Assembly: GCA_964552195.1 (NCBI GenBank)
Contig: CAZKFM010000002.1
Location: forward strand, 248,001-312,000
Direction of reading: 5' to 3'
Origin: CAZKAP01 sp964552195
Lineage (GTDB): Bacteria > Bacteroidota > Bacteroidia > Flavobacteriales > Flavobacteriaceae
Length of the DNA stretch: 64,000 bases
Position numbers and translations under genes: made by a program. Positions 53,872 to 62,587 of the stretch are shown here, piece by piece. Position 1 is the stretch's first letter. Every line of letters starts with the position of its first letter. The notes under the pieces were generated by a model. That model saw nothing but the letters and a program-made list of their open reading frames with translations. It was not told the origin of the DNA and did not search any database.

Positions 53872-54470
53872 GAGGTTATGTTTTTTTCTCCAAGGTAATC
53901 GGACCAGTCAGGCCCCAGACTGTCACTGAGAACACGGGCTATCATCTCCGGAGATATGTCGTAACTCCATCCCTGATCCGTTTTCGTGATCCTCAGGGAT
54001 TCTGCGCCCGAGACCCTGTCCATACGAAGTGAGACCTGCTCGCTTGCCTGCAATTTTACAATCAGTTGATCACTGAGTTTTTCGGCTACATCAGAACTAA
54101 TCTCGAGCCGGGTGTTGCTTCCCAGGTTGCTTAAGGACTGGCTGACCACCTGCTCCCAAAGATTCCGGTCAAAAGTTTCCTGTACTTCTTTTTCCAACAC
54201 CGAAGTTAAGAGGCGGATAATTTCATTTTTTACAGTAATGACCGTGTCTCGCGATGCCAGGCGCAGGGAGTCTTTGCCACTGGAGATATACGCTTTTGCC
54301 TCCGATTCGGCATCACGCACAATGGCCTCTGCTTTTTCCCTGGCCTCAAGTACCGTGCGCTGTGCTAGCTTCTCTGCATCTGCAATAATCTTTTGAGATG
54401 CCTGTTCCGCTTCTTCGAGAGCCTCCTTTTTTAGAACGCCTATGAGTTCGTTCAATGTAGATTTACTCAT
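53868..54470 (-). CDS. atpE: V-type ATPase subunit E (peripheral stalk)
   Basis: 200 residues: a long N-terminal coiled coil rich in Glu and Ala (about 1-75, EEAEQASQKIIADAEKLAQ region) and a globular C-terminal half. This is the layout of the E subunit, which forms the stator with G or an equivalent. No separate G subunit is encoded in the operon. Confidence 0.82.
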   Translation of the reverse strand: MSKSTLNELIGVLKKEALEEAEQASQKIIADAEKLAQRTVLEAREKAEAIVRDAESEAKAYISSGKDSLRLASRDTVITVKNEIIRLLTSVLEKEVQETFDRNLWEQVVSQSLSNLGSNTRLEISSDVAEKLSDQLIVKLQASEQVSLRMDRVSGAESLRITKTDQGWSYDISPEMIARVLSDSLGPDWSDYLGEKNITS

Positions 54471-55794
54471 CCTTTGATATTCTTAATATCTTATATTGGC
54501 CGTCTGATGGCCAATACGTTTCGATTAGTTTGGAAGGCATGCCCACTTCTTCTTTCTTAAAATGGTGTGCGAGTATATCCCAGCATAAATCCAGGGCGTC
54601 TTCGAGCTTCAGGTTGCGAAAGGGATCCATGAGTTCCCGTTGAAACGTCTGTCGGTAATCGAGCAGCCTAAGCGAGTAGTCGTCCTTTACCGAACCGAAC
54701 TTCTGCGCTTTTACGCGTTCCTCAGCCTCTGATAGCAACCGGGCCATGGCATTCATGATGTTTCTGTGATCCGCACGGGTCTTGTTATTTACCTGTTGCT
54801 TGAGCCTACTCAGAGAGCCGAAGAGCTCCAGGTAGCCGTCTTTCATGAAAAACTGGCCTTCGGTAATGTAGCCGGTATTGTCCGGAACCGGGTGGGTTAC
54901 ATCGTCCATGGTGGTCACTCCCAGGATGGTCAGGCTTCCGGAGCCTTCTATATCCGCCGCCTTTTCGTATCGACTGGCTAATTGCGAGTAGAGGTCGCCC
55001 GGATAGCCCTGATTCGAAGGAATCTGGTCCTGGGCGTTGGCTAATTGCCTGAGATAATCCGACCATTGTGTCATGTCCGAAAGCAAGACAAATACGTTCT
55101 TGCCGTTCAGTGCGAAGCGTTCGGCGACTGCCAGTGCGAGATCGGGCACCATAATCCCTTCTACTATGGGATCCCTGTGGGTATGAATGAACATCAGGGT
55201 CTTACTCTTACTGCCGCTTTCCTCGATTCGCTCCCTGAAATAATGGTATTCATCATATTTCAGACCGACCCCGCCTATGACAATAACGTCCGCGTCTGTT
55301 TGGGTGGCTATATTGGCCAGAAGGCGATTGTAGGGTTCGCCCGCTCGGGCGAAAATGGGTATTTTCTGAGAGCGGACCAGAGTGTTGAAGACGTCAATCA
55401 TCGGGACTCCGGTCCGGATCATGTCTTTGGGAATCACTCGTTTTACCGGATTGATGGATGGGCCCGCAATGCGAATGGTATGGGAGGTAAGTTCAGGCCC
55501 TCCGTCAATGGGCTGCCCGCTTCCCGAATAGATGCGGCCCAGCATGTCATTAGAGAATCCTACTTCCAATGGCTTACCCAGGAACCGGATCTTGCAATTC
55601 GTCGATACTCCAAAACCTCCACCGAACAACTGCAAAGTGGCAAACGCACCGTCCAGTGCGATTACCTGTGCCAGTACCTTTTTTCCATCCGGATAAATAA
55701 CCTCGGCCAGTTCCTTATTGTGAACTCCTTCGGCTTTGATCCTTAGAACAGCTCTGCCGATGCTGTCGATATGGCTATAGGTCTTCTGTAGCAT
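54463..55794 (-). CDS. atpB: V-type ATPase subunit B (non-catalytic)
   Basis: 443 residues. VNPVKRVIPKDMIRTGVPMID (about 112), DADVIVIGGVGLKYDEY and LPSNQGYPGDLYSQLASRYEKA are B-subunit features; the P-loop is absent, as expected for the nucleotide-site partner of A. With A it forms the hexameric head. It overlaps A by 20 bases. Confidence 0.95.
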   Translation of the reverse strand: MLQKTYSHIDSIGRAVLRIKAEGVHNKELAEVIYPDGKKVLAQVIALDGAFATLQLFGGGFGVSTNCKIRFLGKPLEVGFSNDMLGRIYSGSGQPIDGGPELTSHTIRIAGPSINPVKRVIPKDMIRTGVPMIDVFNTLVRSQKIPIFARAGEPYNRLLANIATQTDADVIVIGGVGLKYDEYHYFRERIEESGSKSKTLMFIHTHRDPIVEGIMVPDLALAVAERFALNGKNVFVLLSDMTQWSDYLRQLANAQDQIPSNQGYPGDLYSQLASRYEKAADIEGSGSLTILGVTTMDDVTHPVPDNTGYITEGQFFMKDGYLELFGSLSRLKQQVNNKTRADHRNIMNAMARLLSEAEERVKAQKFGSVKDDYSLRLLDYRQTFQRELMDPFRNLKLEDALDLCWDILAHHFKKEEVGMPSKLIETYWPSDGQYKILRISKDE

Positions 55795-57520
55795 GTGTCT
55801 GCTGTTTCACGATTTCACGGATTTTATTTAGCTGAACCTTAAAATCGGGATGGTCCATGGCGGTGTAATTCCAATCCAGGAATGCCTGCCGGATGTAGTT
55901 GAAGTGCGAGCGAATTTGTTCTTTATCCCTTAAATTAACAGGGTGGTCAAGGATTTCCCTGAGCACATCGAACATCATGCGAAGTCTTTCCGGGTTGGTA
56001 ACTCCATCGACGTCGTGGAAACTGTTTTGCTGGAGGAAAACGGCATCTGCCAATTCTCCTTTTTGGTAGACTATAAACGCCTCATTTGTTATCCCTTTTT
56101 CCCCCATCAGTACAAGGTTTGAGGCGATCTTCTTGCGTTCCTTCATAAGGTTGAGCAAGTCTTGAACACGCTTTCGCTCCAATTCCGATTCGTACTTTGA
56201 GGTGCTCTCCTCTGGATCTATGGCAGGATATTTACGTGCGTCGGACCGTGCCCTGGAGAGTGCCCAAAAAGCCCCGGTACTCATGAGTGTTGCCTGAGTT
56301 ACAGGCTCATCAAAGTTACCTCCTGCTGGTGAGACCGTTCCGATCATACTTAGTGAACCCACGCTGCCGTCGTTTAGTTCTTCCACACCTGCGCGATCGT
56401 AAAGCGCGGATATAAGGGTGCTGATGTACATAGGAAAGGCTTCGGGCCCGGGAATTTCCTCTTTTCTACCGGAAATTTCACGCATGGCCTGCGCCCAGCG
56501 AGACGTGGAATCGGCCAGCATAAGAACATGTAATCCTTGCTTTCTGTAGTACTCACCCACAGTGGCCGCTATGTAGACCGATGCTTCCCTGGCGGCAACG
56601 GGCATAGAAGAGGTATTGCCTACGATATAGGTACGATCCATGAGGGATTTACCGGTTTTGGGATCCACCAGTTCCGGGAAATCCCGAAAGATCTCAACGG
56701 CCTCCCCCGCACGCTCACCGCAGGCTGCGATTATAATTACATCGGCATTGGTGTGCTTGGCCAAACTGTGTTGCAGAACGGTTTTACCTGCTCCAAAAGG
56801 CCCGGGATTGCAGGCATTACCCCCATATGCTATTGGAAAAAGAGCGTCGATAATACGTATCCCGGTATGCATGGGAGAAGAGGGGACTTTTCTTCGATTA
56901 AAGTCCATAGGGACCTTCACCGGCCAATCGAATTGCATGCTGAATTCTTTTGTCTCCCCCCGGGAGTCTCGTGCAACCGCTATAACGGTGTCCACGGTGT
57001 ATTCACCTTCTGCTTTTAGCTCTTCCAGGGTTAGTCTATCGTGCACGTAAAAGGGGACAAAGATTTTATGCGGAAACATATTCTCCTGAACCACGCCGAG
57101 GACTGAGCCACCCGTTATGGAATCTCCTACTTTGGCTATCGGAGTGAATACCCATTTCCGTTCGGTATCCAGGGATGCGACTTCAAGGCCGCGTTCCAGG
57201 AACCAATCGAGTTCGGCCAATTTGTACAGGGGATTCTGAAGGCCATCCGTTACGGAACCCAGTATGCCCGGGCCCAGTTTGACCGAAAGGGGCTTCCCTG
57301 TAAACTCGACCGCGTCTCCTACTTTAGTCCAAAGAGTGTCCTCAAATACCTGCAGATACGCAATATCACCCGGCTTGATATCGATTACTTCCGATTTGAG
57401 CCGGACGCCTCCTTCAGTTAAAATAAAGGCGACTTCACCATTCATGACCGCCCCATTCGGAACATGTACACCTACTAATGACTCGCTTACGCTTGTTACT
57501 TTCCCGCTTATATTATTCAT
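55775..57520 (-). CDS. atpA: V-type ATPase subunit A (catalytic)
   Basis: 581 residues. Walker A GPFGAGKT at 240-247, IIIAACGERAGEAVEIFRDFP (arginine-bearing loop, about 268), Walker B region HVLMLADSTSRWAQAMREISGR (about 345) and the bulge domain at 110-190 that marks V/A-type catalytic subunits. It hydrolyses ATP to drive ion pumping. The start ATG overlaps the stop of the universal stress gene by one base, so the stress protein and the ATPase share a transcript. Confidence 0.97.
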   Translation of the reverse strand: MNNISGKVTSVSESLVGVHVPNGAVMNGEVAFILTEGGVRLKSEVIDIKPGDIAYLQVFEDTLWTKVGDAVEFTGKPLSVKLGPGILGSVTDGLQNPLYKLAELDWFLERGLEVASLDTERKWVFTPIAKVGDSITGGSVLGVVQENMFPHKIFVPFYVHDRLTLEELKAEGEYTVDTVIAVARDSRGETKEFSMQFDWPVKVPMDFNRRKVPSSPMHTGIRIIDALFPIAYGGNACNPGPFGAGKTVLQHSLAKHTNADVIIIAACGERAGEAVEIFRDFPELVDPKTGKSLMDRTYIVGNTSSMPVAAREASVYIAATVGEYYRKQGLHVLMLADSTSRWAQAMREISGRKEEIPGPEAFPMYISTLISALYDRAGVEELNDGSVGSLSMIGTVSPAGGNFDEPVTQATLMSTGAFWALSRARSDARKYPAIDPEESTSKYESELERKRVQDLLNLMKERKKIASNLVLMGEKGITNEAFIVYQKGELADAVFLQQNSFHDVDGVTNPERLRMMFDVLREILDHPVNLRDKEQIRSHFNYIRQAFLDWNYTAMDHPDFKVQLNKIREIVKQQTHATEDL

Positions 57521-58665
57521 TAATCCACGTTGGGGTTACGACGTATTTCGTCTTCAATTTTAGAGTAGTAAAAGTGATCCATGATCTCTCGAGCACGATC
57601 TCTGTAGGCCTTGGCCTTTTCCGGTTGATCCAACAACTCGTAAATCTTTGCGAGTGCCCGATACGATGGCAAGTGCATCGCATTTAAATTGATAATGGAC
57701 TCCAGTATGTTTATGGCATTTTCGTAAATCCCATCTTTTATGAGCTGTACTGCAGATTCGTATAGTTTCTCTATATCTTCTATATCGCGACTAATCTGAG
57801 GGGTAATCACGTCCTGAGATTTTAGGGTAAGAAATGAACAAGGAACCTCCCGGATCACCTTTGCGGTTACCCTGCCCATGATCAATCGACTAATTCCCGT
57901 TCTCCCGGATGCTCCCATAACCAGAAGGTCAATGTCTTCTGTCTTCAAAGTGGTCAGAATTTCATCGACGGGATTTCCCGCGGGCGATTTCTGGACCCAC
58001 TTCACGTCTTTCATGGTGAACTTCTTTAGGAATTCTAGGAATGACTGCCCGTGTTCCATACAAGGGTTTTTATCGTCTTCCAAAGCATGCAATTCAAGAT
58101 TGAATCCTTGTCTTTTGGACAATTCACAAACGCTGAGAATAATGAGCTCTGCCTGGTACCTCCGGGCAATGATCAGAGCATTTTTCAACGCTCTTTCCGA
58201 GGCACTGGAAAAGTCCACCGGACAGAGAATTCTCTTAACATTTAGAGCAGCACCTTCCTTGATCACCAGAACTGGCTTATCGCTTTTCTGAACTACCCTT
58301 TCGGTTGTTGTTCCGAGTTTGAAGGTGCGGTTACTAGTCCCTTCGCCGGAACCCATTAGGATGAGGTTGGCATTCACTTCAACTGCTGTTCTTGAGATGA
58401 GGTCGTCGTTGTTTCCGAAACGCACCAGTGGCATTTCAATGTTCAGTCCATCGACTTCCCAGCCGCTAATTACTTCCTGGAACCGCGATCGAATGGCTTC
58501 AGGTAGAAGGTTACGAGTTTTTGGGTCCTTTATGGTTTCGGGTAGGACGTGCAGAGGTATGATACTGGAATCGAATACTTTGGCGAACTGTATGGTATTT
58601 TTAAAGAGGTTCTCTGAAGAAGGGCCAAAGTCGAATGCAAGTAATATTTTATCAAGTATTTTCAT
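57520..58665 (-). CDS. Tandem universal stress protein with a TPR-like tail
   Basis: 381 residues: two UspA domains (about 1-140 and 142-285, with GSGEGTSNR and GASGRTGISRLIMG nucleotide-binding loops) and a C-terminal helical repeat (about 300-370: AVQLIKDGIYENAINILE, YRALAKIYELLDQPEKAKAY) like TPRs. It heads the ATPase operon. Usp proteins respond to starvation or energy stress; the TPR tail suggests a protein partner, possibly the ATPase. The -7 box at 58688-58695 (TAAATTTA) is only a near match. Confidence 0.9.
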   Translation of the reverse strand: MKILDKILLAFDFGPSSENLFKNTIQFAKVFDSSIIPLHVLPETIKDPKTRNLLPEAIRSRFQEVISGWEVDGLNIEMPLVRFGNNDDLISRTAVEVNANLILMGSGEGTSNRTFKLGTTTERVVQKSDKPVLVIKEGAALNVKRILCPVDFSSASERALKNALIIARRYQAELIILSVCELSKRQGFNLELHALEDDKNPCMEHGQSFLEFLKKFTMKDVKWVQKSPAGNPVDEILTTLKTEDIDLLVMGASGRTGISRLIMGRVTAKVIREVPCSFLTLKSQDVITPQISRDIEDIEKLYESAVQLIKDGIYENAINILESIINLNAMHLPSYRALAKIYELLDQPEKAKAYRDRAREIMDHFYYSKIEDEIRRNPNVD

Positions 58666-59016
58666 ATTAATGAACGCTAGTTAGCTTTAAATTTAGAAGA
58701 CAGGTCCAGCGGCCAGATCGTGCTTTATCCGAGTTTTTTCCGCAAATCCATTACAAGCTAGGAATGAAATCTTAAGAGAAACTGAAGTGCAAATATGGTT
58801 TCCGCATTCCCGAAAAATACCGTGATTCCCTTGCTGTAATACTCAAAGATGTCTTTGGGTGCCCGACCCATTGCCGGCAAATGATGTATTTCTCTGATGA
58901 ATTGCTATAGTTTTTCTAAAGATTTGAATACTAGATTTGAGTGTAAATGGAATTTGATTGAGATGAAGCACGAAATCGGTTAAGTTCCTTTTCGTTTTCA
59001 TCAAAGCAACTGAGCC
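58666..59016. other. Divergent control region between the two universal stress genes
   Basis: 351 bases without a gene. It contains the near-match -7 box TAAATTTA (58688-58695, same on both strands) in front of the ATPase operon and the exact box TAGATTTG for the plus-strand gene. No terminator, repeat or strong hairpin was noticed. Confidence 0.6.
58932..58939 (+). promoter_or_regulatory. Candidate -7 box (TAGATTTG) of usp-sdhA-sdhB
   Basis: Exact TAnnTTTG match, 77 bases before the ATG at 59017. The -33 position reads TTT rather than TTG. Confidence 0.5.
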
Positions 59017-59811
59017 ATGGTAAAGATTCTCGTACCTGTCGATTTTTCAGATACCTCGATCAACGCGTTAATGTATGCAACCCGTCTTTTTGAAAAAGAG
59101 ACGCTGGAGATCACCTTACTTCACGTATATGGGACCCGGTCTCCCACATTGATTATGAAAAATTTCGACCACGTTATCGAAAAGGGTGCGCGGCGCAAAA
59201 TGGAGAAGATCAGGCAAGAGGTGCTCAATGTACACAGCCAGGCTACCCTAAACCTGGAAATTCGCAAGGAAAACACCATAACACGTGTGGTGAACATGGC
59301 GGCTCAGGGAGAGTGCGATTACATAGTAATGGGTACCAAGGGTGCTTCCGGACTGAAAGAGGTTTTTCTCGGAAGTGTAGCCGGTGGAGTAGTAACCCGC
59401 AGCAAGGTTCCCGTCCTTGTGGTTCCTGACCAGTACGTTTTCAAATCTATGGATCAAGTGGTATTGGCCTTAGGGCGGAATCCCCTGGAAGAGGAAGTGC
59501 TGGAACCCTTGAAGTTTATACTGGCTCTCCATCGCAGCGGAGTGAAGTTGCTCCATTTTTCAGAGGGCAGGGAACCCGGGCTCGAAAAGGCTAAGTTGAT
59601 GCTGGAGGAATTCAAACCCGAAATCATTCAGGAGACCTCAAAAGTCAGTGTTAATGAGGACATGATCCGATTTTTAAGGACTACACCTCCTTCGTTGTTA
59701 TGTCTGATCCGTTCCAAAAAAGGATTCTTTGCCCGCCTCATTGGTGAAAGTGTTACTCTAAAGCAAACATTTCATAGTCCTATTCCCATCTTGGTGCTTC
59801 GGGAGCAATAA
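59017..59811 (+). CDS. Universal stress protein (UspA domain)
   Basis: 264 residues: the first UspA domain (about 1-145) is complete, with VPVDFSDTS at the start and MGTKGASGLKEVFLGSVAG (about 110-127) as the ATP-binding loop; the second half (about 150-264) is a degenerate Usp-like domain without a clear loop. It is divergent from the tandem Usp of the ATPase operon and is followed after 61 bases by sdhA with no terminator, so it likely leads that transcript. Confidence 0.9.
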   Translation: MVKILVPVDFSDTSINALMYATRLFEKETLEITLLHVYGTRSPTLIMKNFDHVIEKGARRKMEKIRQEVLNVHSQATLNLEIRKENTITRVVNMAAQGECDYIVMGTKGASGLKEVFLGSVAGGVVTRSKVPVLVVPDQYVFKSMDQVVLALGRNPLEEEVLEPLKFILALHRSGVKLLHFSEGREPGLEKAKLMLEEFKPEIIQETSKVSVNEDMIRFLRTTPPSLLCLIRSKKGFFARLIGESVTLKQTFHSPIPILVLREQ

Positions 59812-59872
59812 GCCCGGGGCTACGATCTGTAAAGTTGCCTATGAATTGATAATCCACTAAACAACAGACGAT

Positions 59873-61792
59873 TTGTTTTTGGAAAAACTGAATCCGAAAA
59901 TTCCCCCAGGCCCTTTGGAACATAAATGGAGGAATTATCAGTTAGATTCCCGTCTTATTAATCCCGCTAACAAGAAACACCTTAAGGTCATAGTTGTTGG
60001 GTCTGGGCTGGCAGGGGCAGGTGCTGCTGCAACTCTAGCAGAACTTGGATATGGAGTTCATTGTTTCTGCTATCAGGATTCTGCACGACGGGCGCATTCG
60101 GTTGCTGCCCAGGGAGGAATTAACGCCGCGAAGAACTACCAGCACGATGGGGACAGTATTTGGCGCATGTTCTACGATTCGCTGAAAGGCGGAGACTTTC
60201 GATCCAGAGAGGCCAATGTTTATCGCTTAGCCGAGCTCTCGGCTCCCATGATCGATCATTTTGTCCAACAGGGAGTGCCATTCGCCAGGGAGTACGGAGG
60301 TGTACTTGTAAACCGAAGTTTTGGTGGGGTTCAGGTTCAACGCACCTTCTATGCTCGTGGTCAGACAGGGCAGCAGTTGCTATTAGCCGCCTATTCCCAA
60401 CTCTTTAAAATGAAGAGGGCAGGCAAGGTCGAAATGTTCCCAAGACACGAGATGATGGATTTAGTTTTGGTCGGGGGCAAGGCAAAAGGAATCATAGCCC
60501 GGGACCTGGTCAGTGGGGAGCTAAAGCGGTTCTCGGCAGATGCCGTTGTCCTGGCCACAGGTGGGTATTCGAGGGTCTATCGTCTGTCTACCCTCGCCAT
60601 AGGGTGTAATGGAAGTGCGATATGGAAGGCGCATAAGAAGGGAGCACTTTTCGCCGCACCAAGTTTTACTCAGGTACATCCCACCGCCCTTCCACAATCC
60701 AGCGATGCACAGTCAAAGCTCACCCTGATGTCAGAGTCGTTGCGTAATGATGGTCGGATATGGGTTCCGGCAAAAGCCGGAGATCAGAGGCCTGCGAACC
60801 AAATACCCGAGGAGGAGCGCGATTACTATCTCGAGCGCAGGTATCCTTCTTATGGAAATTTGGCACCCAGGGATATTTCTTCCCGGGCGGCTAAGGAGCG
60901 AATCGATGCCGGACATGGGGTGGGGCCATTGTGCAATGCTGTATATCTCGATTTCAGGGATGCCATTGATTTGCATGGAAGATCGGTAATTGAAGAGCGG
61001 TATGGGAATTTGTTCACTATGTACAGAAAGATCACGGGGATAGATGCGTACCTCGAGCCTATGATGATCTCGCCAGCTGCTCATTTCTCGATGGGGGGCT
61101 TGTGGGTAGATTACGAATTAATGACGACGATTCCCGGCCTTTACGCCATCGGAGAGTGCAACTACTCGGATCACGGGGCCAATCGGCTTGGGGCTAATTC
61201 CCTGCTCCAGGCAAGCATAGACGGATATTTTATACTTCCCAACACTATCAATAATTATCTGGCTGAGGAGATGAAGATGGAAGCTCCGGATATATCCTCA
61301 TCGGAGTTTGAGGAGGCGGAGCATGCAGCGCGGAACCGGATCAAAAACATCCTTGCGATACAGGGTAGCCGAACAGTAGACGACTTTCATCGCGAACTCG
61401 GTAAGATCATGTGGAAGGAGTGTGCCGTTAGTCGTAATGGCCAAGGCCTCGAGAAAGCGATTCACGATATCATCACTCTCAGGCAGGATTTCTGGAAAGA
61501 TGTCATGGTAACGGGCGGTTCCCGTGAATTCAATATCGAATTGGAGAAGGCCTTGCGCCTGGCGGATTTCCTGGAATTGGGGGAACTCATGTGTAAAGAT
61601 GCTCTTCAGCGGGAAGAATCCTGTGGGGCCCACTTCCGGGAAGAATTCCAGACTGAAGATGGTGAGGCTGTTCGCAATGATGAGGATTTCAACTACGTTT
61701 CAGCCTGGTCATATGAGAAGGGAGCTTATCGGCTTTGCAGAGAACCACTGAATTTCGAATTCGTGAAACCTACCGTAAGGAGTTATCAATAA
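59873..61792 (+). CDS. sdhA: Succinate dehydrogenase/fumarate reductase flavoprotein subunit
   Basis: 639 residues. FAD loop VVGSGLAGAGAAATLAELG (about 41), His75 in RRAHSVAAQGGINAA for covalent FAD, the QVHPTALPQS and RNDGRIWVPA active-site stretches and GANRLGANSLLQ near 438. It matches the type-B menaquinone-linked enzymes. The start is a TTG at 59873 (a second TTG at 59879 is possible); no ATG fits. Upstream is a stress protein gene and not the usual cytochrome b gene. Confidence 0.95.
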   Translation: MFLEKLNPKIPPGPLEHKWRNYQLDSRLINPANKKHLKVIVVGSGLAGAGAAATLAELGYGVHCFCYQDSARRAHSVAAQGGINAAKNYQHDGDSIWRMFYDSLKGGDFRSREANVYRLAELSAPMIDHFVQQGVPFAREYGGVLVNRSFGGVQVQRTFYARGQTGQQLLLAAYSQLFKMKRAGKVEMFPRHEMMDLVLVGGKAKGIIARDLVSGELKRFSADAVVLATGGYSRVYRLSTLAIGCNGSAIWKAHKKGALFAAPSFTQVHPTALPQSSDAQSKLTLMSESLRNDGRIWVPAKAGDQRPANQIPEEERDYYLERRYPSYGNLAPRDISSRAAKERIDAGHGVGPLCNAVYLDFRDAIDLHGRSVIEERYGNLFTMYRKITGIDAYLEPMMISPAAHFSMGGLWVDYELMTTIPGLYAIGECNYSDHGANRLGANSLLQASIDGYFILPNTINNYLAEEMKMEAPDISSSEFEEAEHAARNRIKNILAIQGSRTVDDFHRELGKIMWKECAVSRNGQGLEKAIHDIITLRQDFWKDVMVTGGSREFNIELEKALRLADFLELGELMCKDALQREESCGAHFREEFQTEDGEAVRNDEDFNYVSAWSYEKGAYRLCREPLNFEFVKPTVRSYQ

Positions 61793-61818
61793 AACGGGTA
61801 AAGATTCCGCAGGAAGAT

Positions 61819-62559
61819 ATGCGTATAACTTTTGTTATTTGGAGACAGGACGGGCCTTCGGACCGCGGAAAATTTGTTGAATACAGGATTGGTGACCTCA
61901 ATCCGGAAATGTCACTGCTGGAAGCTCTGGATCATCTCAATGAACAGCTGGTCAGGAATAAAGAACGCACCATTTCCTATGAGTACGACTGCAGGGAAGG
62001 GATTTGTGGTCAGTGTGGTATATTCATTAATGGCAGAGCCCACGGGCCACACGCAAATATTACGACCTGTCAGCTTCACATGAGAAGTTTTAGGGATGGG
62101 GATACCATTGTCCTTGAACCGTGGAGGGCAAAAGCATTTCCTATTATCAGGGATTTGGTAGTCGACCGTTCTTCCCTTGACCGGATCATAGAAAACGGTG
62201 GATATATTTCGGCCAAGACGGGAACTGCTCCCGAAGCGAATGCGATTCTCATAGGCAAGGATGTGGCAGATGAATCGATGGATTCTGCGGCATGCATCGG
62301 TTGTGGGGCCTGTGTAGCTTCCTGCAAGAATGCATCGGCTTCCCTTTTTGTCGCAGCCAAAATAAACCACTTGAACAGTCTGCCCCAAGGGCGACATGAG
62401 TCAGATAGAAGGGTGCTGGATATGACTCAGCAAATGGAACTGGAAGGATTTGGTAGCTGTTCGCTCACCGGAGCCTGTGAGGTTGAATGCCCGGAAGGAA
62501 TTTCTATCACCAATATCGTGAAGATGAACCGGCGTTGGCTAAAATCTCGTTTTTTTTGA
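61819..62559 (+). CDS. sdhB: Succinate dehydrogenase/fumarate reductase iron-sulfur subunit
   Basis: 246 residues from ATG 61819, which follows a GGAAG ribosome-binding sequence; an earlier in-frame ATG at 61735 overlaps sdhA and is less likely. [2Fe-2S] ligands Cys58, 63, 66, 84; [4Fe-4S] Cys159, 162, 165, 169; [3Fe-4S] Cys214, 220, 224, all present. It passes electrons from FAD to the quinone side. Convergent with the aminotransferase, which marks the right edge of the island. Confidence 0.95.
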   Translation: MRITFVIWRQDGPSDRGKFVEYRIGDLNPEMSLLEALDHLNEQLVRNKERTISYEYDCREGICGQCGIFINGRAHGPHANITTCQLHMRSFRDGDTIVLEPWRAKAFPIIRDLVVDRSSLDRIIENGGYISAKTGTAPEANAILIGKDVADESMDSAACIGCGACVASCKNASASLFVAAKINHLNSLPQGRHESDRRVLDMTQQMELEGFGSCSLTGACEVECPEGISITNIVKMNRRWLKSRFF

Positions 62560-62587
62560 TCCAGAACAAGGCTGAGTCTTCTGAATT

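Noticed and set aside
61735..61818. Extended N-terminus of sdhB
   Set aside because: It overlaps sdhA and lacks similarity to the family; the ATG at 61819 has a ribosome-binding sequence.
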